Origin: a virus
IMG/VR virus record: IMGVR_UViG_3300036852_000745
Coordinates: 1 to 37,093 of that record
Length of the DNA stretch: 37,093 bases
Reading direction: 5' to 3' (one strand)
In this document: in pieces, positions 1 to 6,295 of the stretch
Position numbering within the stretch: position 1 is the stretch's first letter
Layout: each line of letters opens with the position of its first letter
Position numbers and translations under genes: made by a program
Notes under the pieces: generated by a model
Databases searched by the model: none
What the model saw: the letters and a program-made list of their open reading frames with translations, nothing else
What the model was told of the DNA's origin: nothing

Positions 1-600
1 CAGGAGATCGAACGCGCTCGCCATGAGCTGCTGCTCCGTCGGGCGCAGGACCTCCCGTGCGGCCTTGTATCCCGCGGCCCTCGCCGCGGCCCACGCCGCG
101 GCCCTCGCCGCGGCCCACGCCGCGGCCCACGCCGCGGCCCACGCCGCGTCCCACGCCGCGGCCGCCTTGGATCGCGCATTTTCGATCACCGACTGACAGG
201 CGACGGCGATCTCCGAGGACGTCAGCGGCGGCAGGTTCCGGAGCTGTGTGGCCTCATCCTTCAGCCCCGCGAGCTCGAGCCATGCCGGCGTCTGCACGCG
301 CACCAGCCAATCGGTCGCGAGCCAGGCGCGGATCTCGTCGTCGACCGGCCCGGTGTTCGTGCCGATCACCTTCAGGGCGTAGGGCTTCAGGCGCTGGCGG
401 GGCTCCTCCTCGAGCGCGTCGTTCCAGCTGCGCAGGTAGGCGCCGATCACCGGCGAGACGCACGTCGGGTGATCGCCGAACTTCTCGCCGGCGAGGAGCG
501 CCACCGCCTCCATCACACACATCCCCTCCTTGGGGCTACTATGCGCGCCGGTGTCGAGTGTGATCGTGTTGAGGTCGAGCGGTGTCTTCTTCGTCGTCAT
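1..600 (-). CDS. Phage protein of unknown function with a Trp/Ala repeat tract (partial, runs off the left edge)
   Basis: The ATG at 600-598 overlaps the stop of the upstream gene (ATGA). The frame stays open for 200 codons to the window edge, so the C-terminus is missing. The N-terminal 130 residues look like a conserved phage globular domain, with stretches such as [20 protein letters not shown] and [21 protein letters not shown] recognise this pattern from uncharacterised phage proteins of high-GC hosts, with no known activity. Residues about 145-177 are a low-complexity helix built from repeats of (W/R)AAA or (W/D)AAW, encoded by a 12-bp tandem DNA repeat. The sequence after it ([16 protein letters not shown]) looks globular again. 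The repeat is in frame, so unit gain or loss would change length without breaking the gene. It is the last gene seen of the leftward early operon. The frame and start are well supported; the function is unknown. Confidence 0.8.
   Translation of the reverse strand, partial: MTTKKTPLDLNTITLDTGAHSSPKEGMCVMEAVALLAGEKFGDHPTCVSPVIGAYLRSWNDALEEEPRQRLKPYALKVIGTNTGPVDDEIRAWLATDWLVRVQTPAWLELAGLKDEATQLRNLPPLTSSEIAVACQSVIENARSKAAAAWDAAWAAAWAAAWAAARAAAWAAARAAGYKAAREVLRPTEQQLMASAFDLL
72..163. repeat. 12-bp tandem repeat (CCGCGGCCC[A/T]CG), about 7.5 copies
   Basis: Seven full units can be read at 72-155, followed by a partial unit at 156-163. Units differ mainly at one position (A or T), which swaps Trp and Arg codons in the minus-strand protein. 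One unit has T for G at position 6. On the minus strand the unit encodes (W/R)-A-A-A. The unit contains a SacII-type CCGCGG core. There are no spacers, so it is not a CRISPR array. Confidence 0.9.
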
Positions 601-1271
601 GGCTGCACTCCTTGGGCAGGAACGCCGGCGAGGTCCGCCGGCCAGGGGAAGCGGGGGTCATCGAGGGCCTCACCATCCTCCGTCCGCAGCGGCATGATGA
701 GGAGGAACCAGTCGGCGCCCGTGAAGACGCGCGGCTTTCGCGGATCGGGCGGCTCCCACAGCGTCGCGGGCTCGGTCTCCGGGATCCAGTTCAGCCACTT
801 CCAGAGCACCGACCGATTGATCCGCACGGCGCCCAACCAGCACGGCATCCATTTCAGACCGTCGCTGCAGGTCTCGCACCGTTCCCGGCCGTCAGAGCAG
901 AACTCGCACTCGCCCGAATCGATGCCAGCACAGACGCTGCACGGGACGCTGCCTTCCCCTCGGCACTCGGGGCAGTCCGCTGTCGCCGGCGGCACACACG
1001 TCCGGGCGAACTCCTTCAGGGCCACCAGGTCGATCGGATACGCATCCACCCCGGTCCGCCGCTGCGCGAGGACCGCGGGCATACTCGTCATCGGTGGCGC
1101 CCCGTAGACCTTATCGCCGCGCACTTCCCGGAAGCCGATCAGGCCGTGGCCATCACTGCCGATCGTCCATTGCGCGCCGTCGAGTTCCACGAGATACGGG
1201 ACGGCGAGCGGGGGCCGGTGCTCCCCCATCTCCGCGCAGGTCTTCTCGAGCCACTCGATCCGGGTCGTCAT
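597..1271 (-). CDS. Cysteine-rich protein with a DnaJ-like (CxxC)4 zinc-binding region
   Basis: 224 residues from an ATG that overlaps the preceding stop (ATGA). Four CxxC pairs occur within about 40 residues: CPECRGEG, CSVCAGI, CEFCSDG and CETCSDG. This spacing resembles the CxxCxGxG zinc domain of DnaJ/Hsp40 and of small bacterial DnaJ-like zinc-finger proteins. There is no J domain and no HPD motif, so it is not a DnaJ. The N-terminal half (RIEWLEKTCAEM, then PYLVELDGAQWTIGSDGHGL) resembles small phage proteins of unknown function. The C-terminal 70 residues are rich in Trp and Pro (ETEPATLWEPPDPRKPRVF). It sits in a run of three zinc-ribbon genes at the end of the early operon. A role as a DNA- or protein-binding zinc protein is inference. 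Confidence 0.82.
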   Translation of the reverse strand: MTTRIEWLEKTCAEMGEHRPPLAVPYLVELDGAQWTIGSDGHGLIGFREVRGDKVYGAPPMTSMPAVLAQRRTGVDAYPIDLVALKEFARTCVPPATADCPECRGEGSVPCSVCAGIDSGECEFCSDGRERCETCSDGLKWMPCWLGAVRINRSVLWKWLNWIPETEPATLWEPPDPRKPRVFTGADWFLLIMPLRTEDGEALDDPRFPWPADLAGVPAQGVQP

Positions 1272-1480
1272 GCCGCCTCCCGCTTGGGCAACGGATAGCC
1301 ACGTGCCGGCTCGCTCGAGGGGCCGAGGCACGTCGCGCACACACGCAGGGCGTGGTAATACTTGCCGCACCCGCCGCGGCAGGTGTGATAGGTCCGCGCG
1401 CCCAGCAGCCGGTCGGTGGCTGGATACAGGCGCGACACCTCCTGGCCGCACCGCTCACACCGTCCCGGCGAACTGCTCAC
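1268..1480 (-). CDS. Small zinc-ribbon protein
   Basis: A 70-residue protein starting at a GTG (1480-1478) whose GTGA overlaps the upstream stop. It has the cysteine pattern CERCGQE, a central CRGGCGKYYH segment and CATCLG, giving three or four Cys pairs typical of a zinc ribbon. The C-terminus is basic. It lies between two other cysteine-pair proteins in one tightly overlapped transcript. An ATG start is not available in a sensible place, and the overlap pattern decides for GTG. Function unknown; a nucleic-acid-binding or protein-docking role is possible. Confidence 0.72.
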   Translation of the reverse strand: MSSSPGRCERCGQEVSRLYPATDRLLGARTYHTCRGGCGKYYHALRVCATCLGPSSEPARGYPLPKREAA

Positions 1481-1827
1481 GCGCCGGCCCGCTTCGGGAT
1501 CTGTGCTGCCGGCGCCGGACTGCGGCCGCAGTTCACACACCGATCGATGAGCCCGCCGTTGCCGTTGGTCTCCGGCTTCAGACGTCCACCACAGGACGGG
1601 CAACCACCAGCGGCTGGGAGCAACGCGAGCGGAATGAAGGCGGTCGCCGTATGCCGGGCGCCCGTGGCGGTGAGCAGATGGATCTCCGCTTTAGCCGAAT
1701 CGACGATCACCCGGGCCACGTCCGCGATCGCGCGGGCCCGTTCGATCTCCATCGGTTTCTTCTGGTCGGCTAACCCGTCGAGGGCCGCGAACAGATGGTT
1801 CCGCAGGTCGTCGATGTTGTGGCTCAT
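1477..1827 (-). CDS. Conserved phage protein with C-terminal zinc ribbon
   Basis: 116 residues, with an ATG at 1827 overlapping the stop of the HNH gene (ATGA). The N-terminal half (MSHNIDDLRNHLFAALDGLA, then ERARAIADVARVIVDSAKAE) is a helical domain of a type I recognise from proteobacterial phage early regions. In those genomes it also follows ParB-like or HNH genes. The C-terminal half carries CPSCGG and CVNCGR, a two-knuckle zinc ribbon. The helical domain is plausibly a regulatory or replication-associated module, but no experimental function is known to me. Confidence 0.8.
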   Translation of the reverse strand: MSHNIDDLRNHLFAALDGLADQKKPMEIERARAIADVARVIVDSAKAEIHLLTATGARHTATAFIPLALLPAAGGCPSCGGRLKPETNGNGGLIDRCVNCGRSPAPAAQIPKRAGA

Positions 1828-2492
1828 GCCCGTGCTTTCCGGTTGATCTTTCGCCGGAGCGCGCCTAACAACTGCACCGTCTGCGCCAGCGGCTTCGGTA
1901 GATTGTGAACGGTGTTCCGCGCCATCAGCGCGCGGCGGCTGATGCACTGTAGGTTGTCGAGTCGCACGTCTCGCTTGTCGCCATTCTTGAACGCAATCGC
2001 GTGGCCCCTCGGGACCGGACCATGTGCGGCTTCCCACACCAGCAGATGCACCGCGCGCCAGCGCGCCTGCAGAGGCAGGCCGTCGTTCACCTTGCGCTCG
2101 AGGTAGCCATCCTTGCTGAGCCGCTCGGTGCCGATTGGCTTGTAGAGCCGAACCGCGAAGCCCCGCCGCTCGCCCTTTTTGAACTGCGTCTCACGCATCC
2201 GACCCGGCGCCCAGCCGGGCCGGCGCAGTCCCTTATTCGCGGGCACGTGACCTTTCCGGAATCGGAAGCGCGCGCCGACGTGATCGCCGCGGCGGAGCCG
2301 ACAGGCGGCCGGGCTGGCCAGGTATGCCGCAGACTTGTTCAAACCCAGCTTGTCCGCCCGGCCATACACGGCCGCCACGGTCCGCTTCAATCGCCGCGCA
2401 ACAGCTGCCGTGGGGGTGTCGGGATAGAGGTCGCGTAACAATGAGTCGTCCTCGCGAGACCACCGGCGATGGACATAGACACCGGACGGCAT
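1824..2492 (-). CDS. HNH endonuclease with N-terminal Myb/SANT-like HTH (homing type)
   Basis: 222 residues; the ATG overlaps the ParB stop (TGATG). Residues about 10-52 (WSREDDSLLRDLYPDTPTAA, ending in VYGRADKLGL) look like a Myb/SANT or HTH DNA-binding domain. A basic linker follows (FRKGHVPANKGL, FKKGERR), resembling the NUMOD-type modules of homing nucleases. Residues about 145-195 form the HNH fold: VHLLVWEAAHGPVPRGHAI, then FKNGDKRDVRLDNLQCI. Together these are typical of a free-standing HNH endonuclease that nicks or cuts DNA and spreads between phages. The tail ends NTVHNLPKPLAQTVQLLGAL, conserved in several such proteins. Translational coupling to the ParB gene suggests a settled insertion. 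Activity is inferred from family. Confidence 0.86.
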   Translation of the reverse strand: MPSGVYVHRRWSREDDSLLRDLYPDTPTAAVARRLKRTVAAVYGRADKLGLNKSAAYLASPAACRLRRGDHVGARFRFRKGHVPANKGLRRPGWAPGRMRETQFKKGERRGFAVRLYKPIGTERLSKDGYLERKVNDGLPLQARWRAVHLLVWEAAHGPVPRGHAIAFKNGDKRDVRLDNLQCISRRALMARNTVHNLPKPLAQTVQLLGALRRKINRKARA

Positions 2493-4060
2493 CAGTGGCG
2501 CCCCTTCTTCTTGGCCGGTTTCGTCGTGGGCGTCTTGGCCGCGGGCTTCGGCTTCGGCGCGACCTGGTCGACGATCTTCGCGGCGTCGATCCCCAGCGCG
2601 CGGAGATCCTTCACCGCGTCCGCGTGCCGGTAGTAGCCCGGCGCCAGGTCGTCCACGTCGTCCGCATAGAGCTGGAAGGCGGCATACCGCAGGAAGTCCT
2701 CCGCGGTGTGCCCACGGGCGACGGTGGTATTGGCCTTGCCGCCACGAATGCACGCCGCCAGCACATCGTCGGCGAGGTTGCTGCGGGGTCCAGCCGGTGT
2801 CGCGGCGAGCTTCTCGGCGAGCGCCTTCAGGACCGCCGGCCGCGCCTTCACCCAGCGCGCGCGCTCGGCATCGCGGGCCGCCTCTTCACGCTGCCGGCGG
2901 AGGTTGTCCTGGATCGCGGTGCTGCCGCTCGTGTCCCGGCTAGCGGGGCTGGCCCGCCGGCGCTTGGCCGCGCGCGCGGCCGCCTGGAAGTGTACGTCGC
3001 AGCGATCGCGATTGACGCAGACCCGGAACGCATCCCCGCGATCGCGGCCGGCGGCGACGATCCCGATGCGGCTCCATGCGCACGTCTTCGACTTCCGCTG
3101 CCCGTCGGCCCGCCGCCACGAGCTGATGCCATAGGTGCGGACCTTGTGGTCCTTGGCCTCGTGTCTCAGTTGGTGGTCGTAGGTGATGTAGACCGGCGTC
3201 AGGTCTTCGGTCTTCACCACGTCCATGGCCGCGGCGGTCGCCGGGAAGAGGAAGGGATCTGCCTCCTCCGGCCGGAACCGGACATGGTCGTTGATGTAGT
3301 TGCCGAGCTCGCGCACACTGACCGCCTTGACGGCGCGGGTCAGCTCGAGCGATGGCTGCTCGAGATCGTAGTCGGCGTCCTCGCCCTGCCAGAGGCCGCC
3401 GCCGGCCGAGAACTGGTAGCGGTTCACGCGCTTGGGGTCGCCCATGACGCGCTTCTGCTCGGCCGGCTTGAGGCGCGCGAGCAGGATGGCATGGCCCGCG
3501 GTGATCGTCCCCTCCTCGAGGTACTTCTTCGCCTCGGGGATCAGCTGCAGCAGTTTGAGCCGATCGTAGACGTACTTCATCGAGAGGCCGATCCGCGCGG
3601 CGAGCTTCGAGACGTCGTAGCCCGCCTTCTCCATGAGCATCCGGAAGCCGGCGGCCTCGTCGAGCGGCGTCACGTCCTCGCGCTGCTTGTTCTCGATCGT
3701 CAGGAGCTCGAGGAAGGCGACGTCGTCGAGCGGTCGGACCACGGCCAGGAGGCTCGCGAGCCCCGCGAGCGGCGCCGCCCGGAACCGCCGGTGGCCAGCG
3801 CCGATCTCGTAGTACGGCGTCGCTTCGTCGCCCCACTTCGACCCCTTGCGCACCATCGGGCGCACGACGATCGGCGTCAGCTGCCCGTTCACCCGCAGCG
3901 ACTCGGCCGTCTCGGCCAGCTTCGTCGGATCGAAGTGCTTCCGCGGGTTCCAGGGCGACTCGACGAGCTGCGTCAGTGGGACGAGGTGGACCTGGGCAGG
4001 GACTGCTTCGGCGGGGTGGCCTTTCACGCCCCCCGGGGCGACAACGGCGACTGCGGTCAT
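2492..4060 (-). CDS. parB: ParB/Spo0J-family partition protein with long cysteine-containing C-terminus
   Basis: 522 residues from ATG 4060, just downstream of the tRNA. Residues about 25-130 form the ParB N-terminal CTPase domain. The SPWNPRKHFD segment, the GAGHRRFRA box (near 87-95, the GERRxRA equivalent) and the ENKQREDVTPLDEA box (near 123-136) are all present. These are the residues that bind CTP and clamp DNA in true ParBs. Residues about 147-195 form the HTH domain (YDVSKLAARIGLSMKYVYDR, then EEGTITAGHAILLARL). The C-terminal 300 residues are longer than in chromosomal ParB. They carry a Cys cluster (CAW and CVNRDRCDVH), an Arg/Ala-rich linker and a Lys-rich tail. No ParA is visible nearby. 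It could load on parS-like sites for partition, or act as a phage regulator or nuclease. The palindromes reported below are candidate sites. Confidence 0.9.
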   Translation of the reverse strand: MTAVAVVAPGGVKGHPAEAVPAQVHLVPLTQLVESPWNPRKHFDPTKLAETAESLRVNGQLTPIVVRPMVRKGSKWGDEATPYYEIGAGHRRFRAAPLAGLASLLAVVRPLDDVAFLELLTIENKQREDVTPLDEAAGFRMLMEKAGYDVSKLAARIGLSMKYVYDRLKLLQLIPEAKKYLEEGTITAGHAILLARLKPAEQKRVMGDPKRVNRYQFSAGGGLWQGEDADYDLEQPSLELTRAVKAVSVRELGNYINDHVRFRPEEADPFLFPATAAAMDVVKTEDLTPVYITYDHQLRHEAKDHKVRTYGISSWRRADGQRKSKTCAWSRIGIVAAGRDRGDAFRVCVNRDRCDVHFQAAARAAKRRRASPASRDTSGSTAIQDNLRRQREEAARDAERARWVKARPAVLKALAEKLAATPAGPRSNLADDVLAACIRGGKANTTVARGHTAEDFLRYAAFQLYADDVDDLAPGYYRHADAVKDLRALGIDAAKIVDQVAPKPKPAAKTPTTKPAKKKGRH

Positions 4061-4089
4061 GGGGTCAGGCCCTCATCGGTTGAAGTGAG

Positions 4090-4162
4090 AGCGGGAGGCG
4101 GGGCTTGAACCCGCCACCTCGGCCTTGGCACGGCCGCGCTCTACCAGCTGAGCTACTCCCGC
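4090..4162 (-). tRNA. tRNA-Gly (anticodon GCC)
   Basis: A 73-nt cloverleaf can be folded on the minus strand. The acceptor stem GCGGGAG pairs with CTCCCGC. The D arm is GCTCAGCTGGTAGAGC. The anticodon stem CGGCC/GGCCG encloses the loop GTGCCAA, giving anticodon GCC. The T arm is GCGGG-TTCAAGC-CCCGC. The discriminator is U73, as expected for bacterial tRNA-Gly. Position 32 is G rather than the usual pyrimidine. The 3' CCA is not encoded. GGC is a frequent codon in this GC-rich phage, which may explain the gene. It lies in the early transcript just before parB. Confidence 0.95.
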
Positions 4163-4269
4163 GTGTTCCTCGAGCGTCGAGACGGGCGGCGCAGGCCAAC
4201 TTCCTTGACACCGGGCGGAGCGAGGAGTGCGACCCGACCCGGCAACGCTGACCCGCCGCGCTCGAGGCC
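4163..4269. other. Short intergenic region upstream of tRNA-Gly
   Basis: 107 nt between the small membrane-protein gene and the tRNA 5' end. I see no convincing ORF. A TTGACA hexamer occurs on the plus strand but has no paired -10. On the minus strand it may be just the leader processed from the tRNA precursor. An inverted pair, CTCGAG near 4168 and again near 4261, is noted without interpretation. Confidence 0.4.
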
Positions 4270-4398
4270 CTACACGTCCCGCATCTGCGCCCGCATCCAG
4301 GCCTGCGGATCCACGTCCGTCCACGGCTTCGGCGCCGGCGGTGCCGTGAGCCAGAGCGTCACGGCGATCAGCGCCAGCACGACCAGGAGCCCGAGCAT
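4270..4398 (-). CDS. 42-residue single-span membrane peptide
   Basis: A small gene starting at ATG 4398-4396, overlapping the preceding stop (TGATG) and ending at TAG 4272-4270. The first 19 residues, MLGLLVVLALIAVTLWLTA, form a clear hydrophobic span. They are followed by a Pro-rich hinge and a short polar tail, KPWTDVDPQAWMRAQMRDV. The overlap pattern matches the rest of the operon and supports it being real. Small one-span peptides of this kind are common in phage early regions. The role here (envelope modification, exclusion, lysis timing) is unknown. Confidence 0.65.
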   Translation of the reverse strand: MLGLLVVLALIAVTLWLTAPPAPKPWTDVDPQAWMRAQMRDV

Positions 4399-4658
4399 CA
4401 GACCGCCCCCGCCGCGCGCGCCCGGGCGGCATCGAGGAACGTCACCGGCCGCTCCCGGTACGCCCGCCGCCAGAGCTCGAGCAGCATGTCCCGCTCGGTG
4501 GCGAGCTCGCGGATCTCGTGGTCCTGGACGATCACGCCGCCCGTCACCGCCTCCCCGCGCAGCGCCCGCAGCTTCCGGTCGTAGCGCAGCTGCGCCTCGG
4601 CCAGCGAACGCAGCACGGCGAGCTCGTCCATCTTCCCGGGCGTGATTGTGGCGATCAT
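4398..4658 (-). CDS. Small helical early protein of unknown function
   Basis: 86 residues from an ATG overlapping the upstream stop (ATGA). The sequence is strongly charged and helical (DELAVLRSLAEAQLRYDRKL, then DHEIRELATERDMLLELW). It probably forms a coiled coil or small helical bundle. There is no signal peptide, cysteine motif or recognised catalytic motif. It is the middle gene of a tightly overlapped early cluster with two small membrane proteins. I do not recognise a family. Confidence 0.68.
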   Translation of the reverse strand: MIATITPGKMDELAVLRSLAEAQLRYDRKLRALRGEAVTGGVIVQDHEIRELATERDMLLELWRRAYRERPVTFLDAARARAAGAV

Positions 4659-4942
4659 GCGACCGCCTTTCGCACAGTCACGCCGAGGGTCACGACCTGC
4701 CCGACCTGGACTTCCCTCACCCGATCCGTCCACGGCATGTCGTGCTTCCTCCGGGCGAGCTGGTCAGCCTGCCGCATGTTCGCGGCGAGCCGGACGAAGC
4801 CGAGCCGCACCTCCTGGTCCATCCGCCGGCGCTCACGCGCGGCGTGCACCCGCGCCGTGAGCCTGCCGGCCACGTGCAGCAGGGCCGCGCTCGCGATGGC
4901 GTAGCTCACGACCCCCCACGCGAACCACTCGAGAGGCGTCAT
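4655..4942 (-). CDS. Small membrane-anchored protein
   Basis: 95 residues with an ATG in an ATGA overlap with the upstream gene. Residues about 5-27 (FAWGVVSYAIASAALLHVAG) form one transmembrane span. A basic helical segment follows (RVHAARERRRMDQEVRLGF), then a polar C-terminal part. The positive charges after the span favour a cytoplasmic C-terminus by the positive-inside rule. No family recognised. Neighbouring small membrane peptides suggest a shared envelope-related early function, which is inference. Confidence 0.68.
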   Translation of the reverse strand: MTPLEWFAWGVVSYAIASAALLHVAGRLTARVHAARERRRMDQEVRLGFVRLAANMRQADQLARRKHDMPWTDRVREVQVGQVVTLGVTVRKAVA

Positions 4943-5142
4943 CGGGTCGCCGCGGCTGGCGCGTGCCAGTGATCGATGTTGGTCAGCCGGAACGGCGGGA
5001 GACCGTAGCGCATCGGCAGCTCGAGATCGGCCGGCGCGCCCTTCGCGGCACGGATGTACTCCCGGCCATCAGGCCCGGTAAAGACCTCGAGGCTCTCCGT
5101 GCCGAGGTCCTCCCAGCGCGACGTCCAGCCCGGGCGCTTCAC
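4939..5142 (-). CDS. Small hypothetical protein
   Basis: 67 residues starting at GTG 5142-5140, a GTGA overlap with the upstream gene. The content is compact and looks like a small globular domain (RPGWTSRWEDLGTESLEVFT, GPDGREYIRAAKG, PFRLTNIDHWHA). The string FTGPDGREYI resembles small phage proteins that bind or modify partners, but no function is known to me. The high aromatic content and good fit in the coupled gene array support it as real. Confidence 0.65.
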   Translation of the reverse strand: MKRPGWTSRWEDLGTESLEVFTGPDGREYIRAAKGAPADLELPMRYGLPPFRLTNIDHWHAPAAATR

Positions 5143-5624
5143 GCGTCCCCCTGGGCGGCGACGGCCGCGCGCAGGCGCTGCAGCGTCGCCATCGCCCGGT
5201 CCGCCCGGCGGAGATACTCGCGCCGGGTCTCTGGCGTAGGATTCGCGACGAGGGCAAGCTGCGCGACGTCCTCTTCCCCATCCGGGGCCTGCTCGGCCTT
5301 CGCGAGCTCGAGGACCTGCTCCCAGCTCACGACGTCGACGGCACCGGCGAGGACCGCGTCGAGCTCGGCCATGTAGTGCGCCAACCGGACGTCCGCACCC
5401 GCAGCGAGGAGGTGTCTGGCGAACACGGCGGCGCGGTGGAACGCCTGGGCCATCGCGTGCTCGGCCGCTTTGGCCGTGAGGCCGAGCTCGAAGCCGGCGG
5501 CCTCGGCGACCGGATCGCACTTCCCGGACGTGCCCCACCGGCGCGGCCGCGGGCCGCGGCGAGCCGGGGAGTCGGTCGTCCCCCCGTTGTTGTCTGGCCG
5601 CGCGAGCACGAGTCTCTGGTCCAT
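5139..5624 (-). CDS. Hypothetical early protein, mostly helical
   Basis: 161 residues from ATG 5624. The first 35 residues are Arg/Pro-rich and disordered-looking (PARRGPRPRRW). The rest is Ala- and Leu-rich helix (GLTAKAAEHAMAQAFHRAAV, then RADRAMATLQRLRAAVAA). There is no transmembrane span or cysteine motif. It lies two bases downstream of the next upstream gene and overlaps the following one. Unknown function; it may be a small DNA- or protein-binding regulator. Confidence 0.65.
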   Translation of the reverse strand: MDQRLVLARPDNNGGTTDSPARRGPRPRRWGTSGKCDPVAEAAGFELGLTAKAAEHAMAQAFHRAAVFARHLLAAGADVRLAHYMAELDAVLAGAVDVVSWEQVLELAKAEQAPDGEEDVAQLALVANPTPETRREYLRRADRAMATLQRLRAAVAAQGDA

Positions 5625-5626
5625 GA

Positions 5627-5821
5627 TTACCTCACCTCGAGCTGCTCATAGGCCTGCTGCAGGCGGGCGCGAATGGCCGCGCTGTCCTCCGCGGTCAGCA
5701 CGCGGTGACCACTCGGGTCGATCTCCGCGGCGCACAGGATCATGAGGGCGTTGCGCACGTGCTCCGCCGGGCCTTCCGGCTGGACGAGCTGGCGCGGGCT
5801 TTGCGTTAGGGGAGCCGTCAT
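5627..5821 (-). CDS. Small hypothetical protein
   Basis: 64 residues starting at the ATG at 5821-5819, four bases past the stop of the upstream ribbon-helix-helix gene. The sequence (RNALMILCAAEIDPSGHRVL, then EDSAAIRARLQQAYEQLEV) suggests a two- or three-helix domain. No recognised family. Its place among small regulators in the early region is the only hint of role. Confidence 0.62.
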   Translation of the reverse strand: MTAPLTQSPRQLVQPEGPAEHVRNALMILCAAEIDPSGHRVLTAEDSAAIRARLQQAYEQLEVR

Positions 5822-5825
5822 GGGA

Positions 5826-6020
5826 TCAGAGAAGCCCGGTCTCGGGGTTCGTCTCGTACGCCTCGACGGCGTAGCGCACCCGTACGGAGCGGGTCCACGC
5901 GAGGACGATACGGCGGACGACGGAGGACGCGCGCTGGTGGCCCAGCTCGCGGCAGCGGGCGATGAACTCCCGCTTCTCCGGGGCCGATACCGCACCCGAC
6001 AGGGTCTCGCGGCGGGCCAT
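5826..6020 (-). CDS. Small DNA-binding protein, ribbon-helix-helix-like
   Basis: 64 residues from ATG 6020, one base after the stop of the preceding gene. The N-terminal part (SGAVSAPEKREFIARCRELG, then QRASSVVRRIVLAW) fits a short beta strand followed by two helices, the pattern of Arc/MetJ/CopG-type repressors. The C-terminal tail is unlike the core. It is paired with a second ribbon-helix-helix gene and lies directly opposite the plus-strand repressor, so a transcriptional role in the early switch is likely. The family call rests on the secondary-structure pattern only. Confidence 0.66.
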   Translation of the reverse strand: MARRETLSGAVSAPEKREFIARCRELGHQRASSVVRRIVLAWTRSVRVRYAVEAYETNPETGLL

Positions 6021-6021
6021 G

Positions 6022-6219
6022 TTAGGCGACCTTCGCCGGGATTACAGACGCCTGCAGGATCTGCTCGATGGCGGGCATCCCGAGCTCGAGCAGGAGCGGC
6101 CCAGGCTCGACGATCTCGCCGCGCCGCTCGCTCTCGAGCCGGGCGGCACTCTTGATCTTCCGCTTCGTCTCGCGGCGCATCCGGATGTTGAGCTGATCGT
6201 CCTTGCGGAGGTGCTTCAT
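6022..6219 (-). CDS. CopG/Arc-type ribbon-helix-helix regulator
   Basis: 65 residues, ATG 6219. The N-terminal segment KDDQLNIRMRRETKRKIKSA has the alternating residues of a DNA-contacting beta strand followed by helix 1. The helix 2 region is LLLELGMPAIEQIL. This is the usual Arc/CopG repressor layout and length. It is the first gene of the leftward early operon and faces the plus-strand HTH repressor across a 76-bp divergent region containing an 18-bp palindrome. That geometry fits a Cro-like or early-gene regulator. Which palindrome it binds cannot be told from sequence. Confidence 0.76.
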   Translation of the reverse strand: MKHLRKDDQLNIRMRRETKRKIKSAARLESERRGEIVEPGPLLLELGMPAIEQILQASVIPAKVA

Positions 6220-6231
6220 GCGCCGTATGCT
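6203..6231 (+). promoter_or_regulatory. Candidate promoter for the plus-strand repressor
   Basis: TTGCGG (6203-6208), a 17-bp spacer and TATGCT (6226-6231) resemble sigma70 -35 and -10 boxes, matching at 3/6 and 4/6 positions. Start of transcription would fall near 6238, upstream of the palindrome and the repressor ATG. The sites overlap the 5' end of the opposing gene. Moderate evidence only. Confidence 0.4.
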
Positions 6232-6255
6232 CCCGGGTTCGGTGGTATCACCCTT

Positions 6256-6273
6256 GCGACGCAGGGGCGTCGC
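6256..6273. promoter_or_regulatory. 18-bp palindromic operator candidate in the divergent control region
   Basis: GCGACGC (6256-6262), the 4-bp spacer AGGG, and GCGTCGC (6267-6273) form a perfect 7-bp inverted repeat. It lies between the divergent ribbon-helix-helix gene (start 6219) and HTH repressor gene (start 6296). This is where a phage genetic switch would place an operator. A TTGACT hexamer on the minus strand (6277-6282) could be a -35 box of the leftward promoter, but its -10 is unclear. Confidence 0.55.
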
Positions 6274-6295
6274 GTGGAGTCAATTTAGGAGCCAT

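Noticed and set aside
72-163. CRISPR array
   Set aside because: Repeats of 12 bp are contiguous and coding; there are no spacers and no cas genes.
57-563. Plus-strand frame with [11 protein letters not shown] repeats
   Set aside because: It mirrors the 12-bp repeat of the minus-strand gene; the rest has no protein-like features.
2324-4108. 594-codon plus-strand open frame opposite parB
   Set aside because: It is the antisense frame of a well-supported ParB gene. Its protein is Arg/Val/Leu/Asp-rich without motifs, as expected for the mirror of GC-rich codons.
6045-6057. A further copy of the GTGCAGACGTCTGCAC palindrome
   Set aside because: Only about 12 of 16 positions match, a level expected by chance about once in a window this size.
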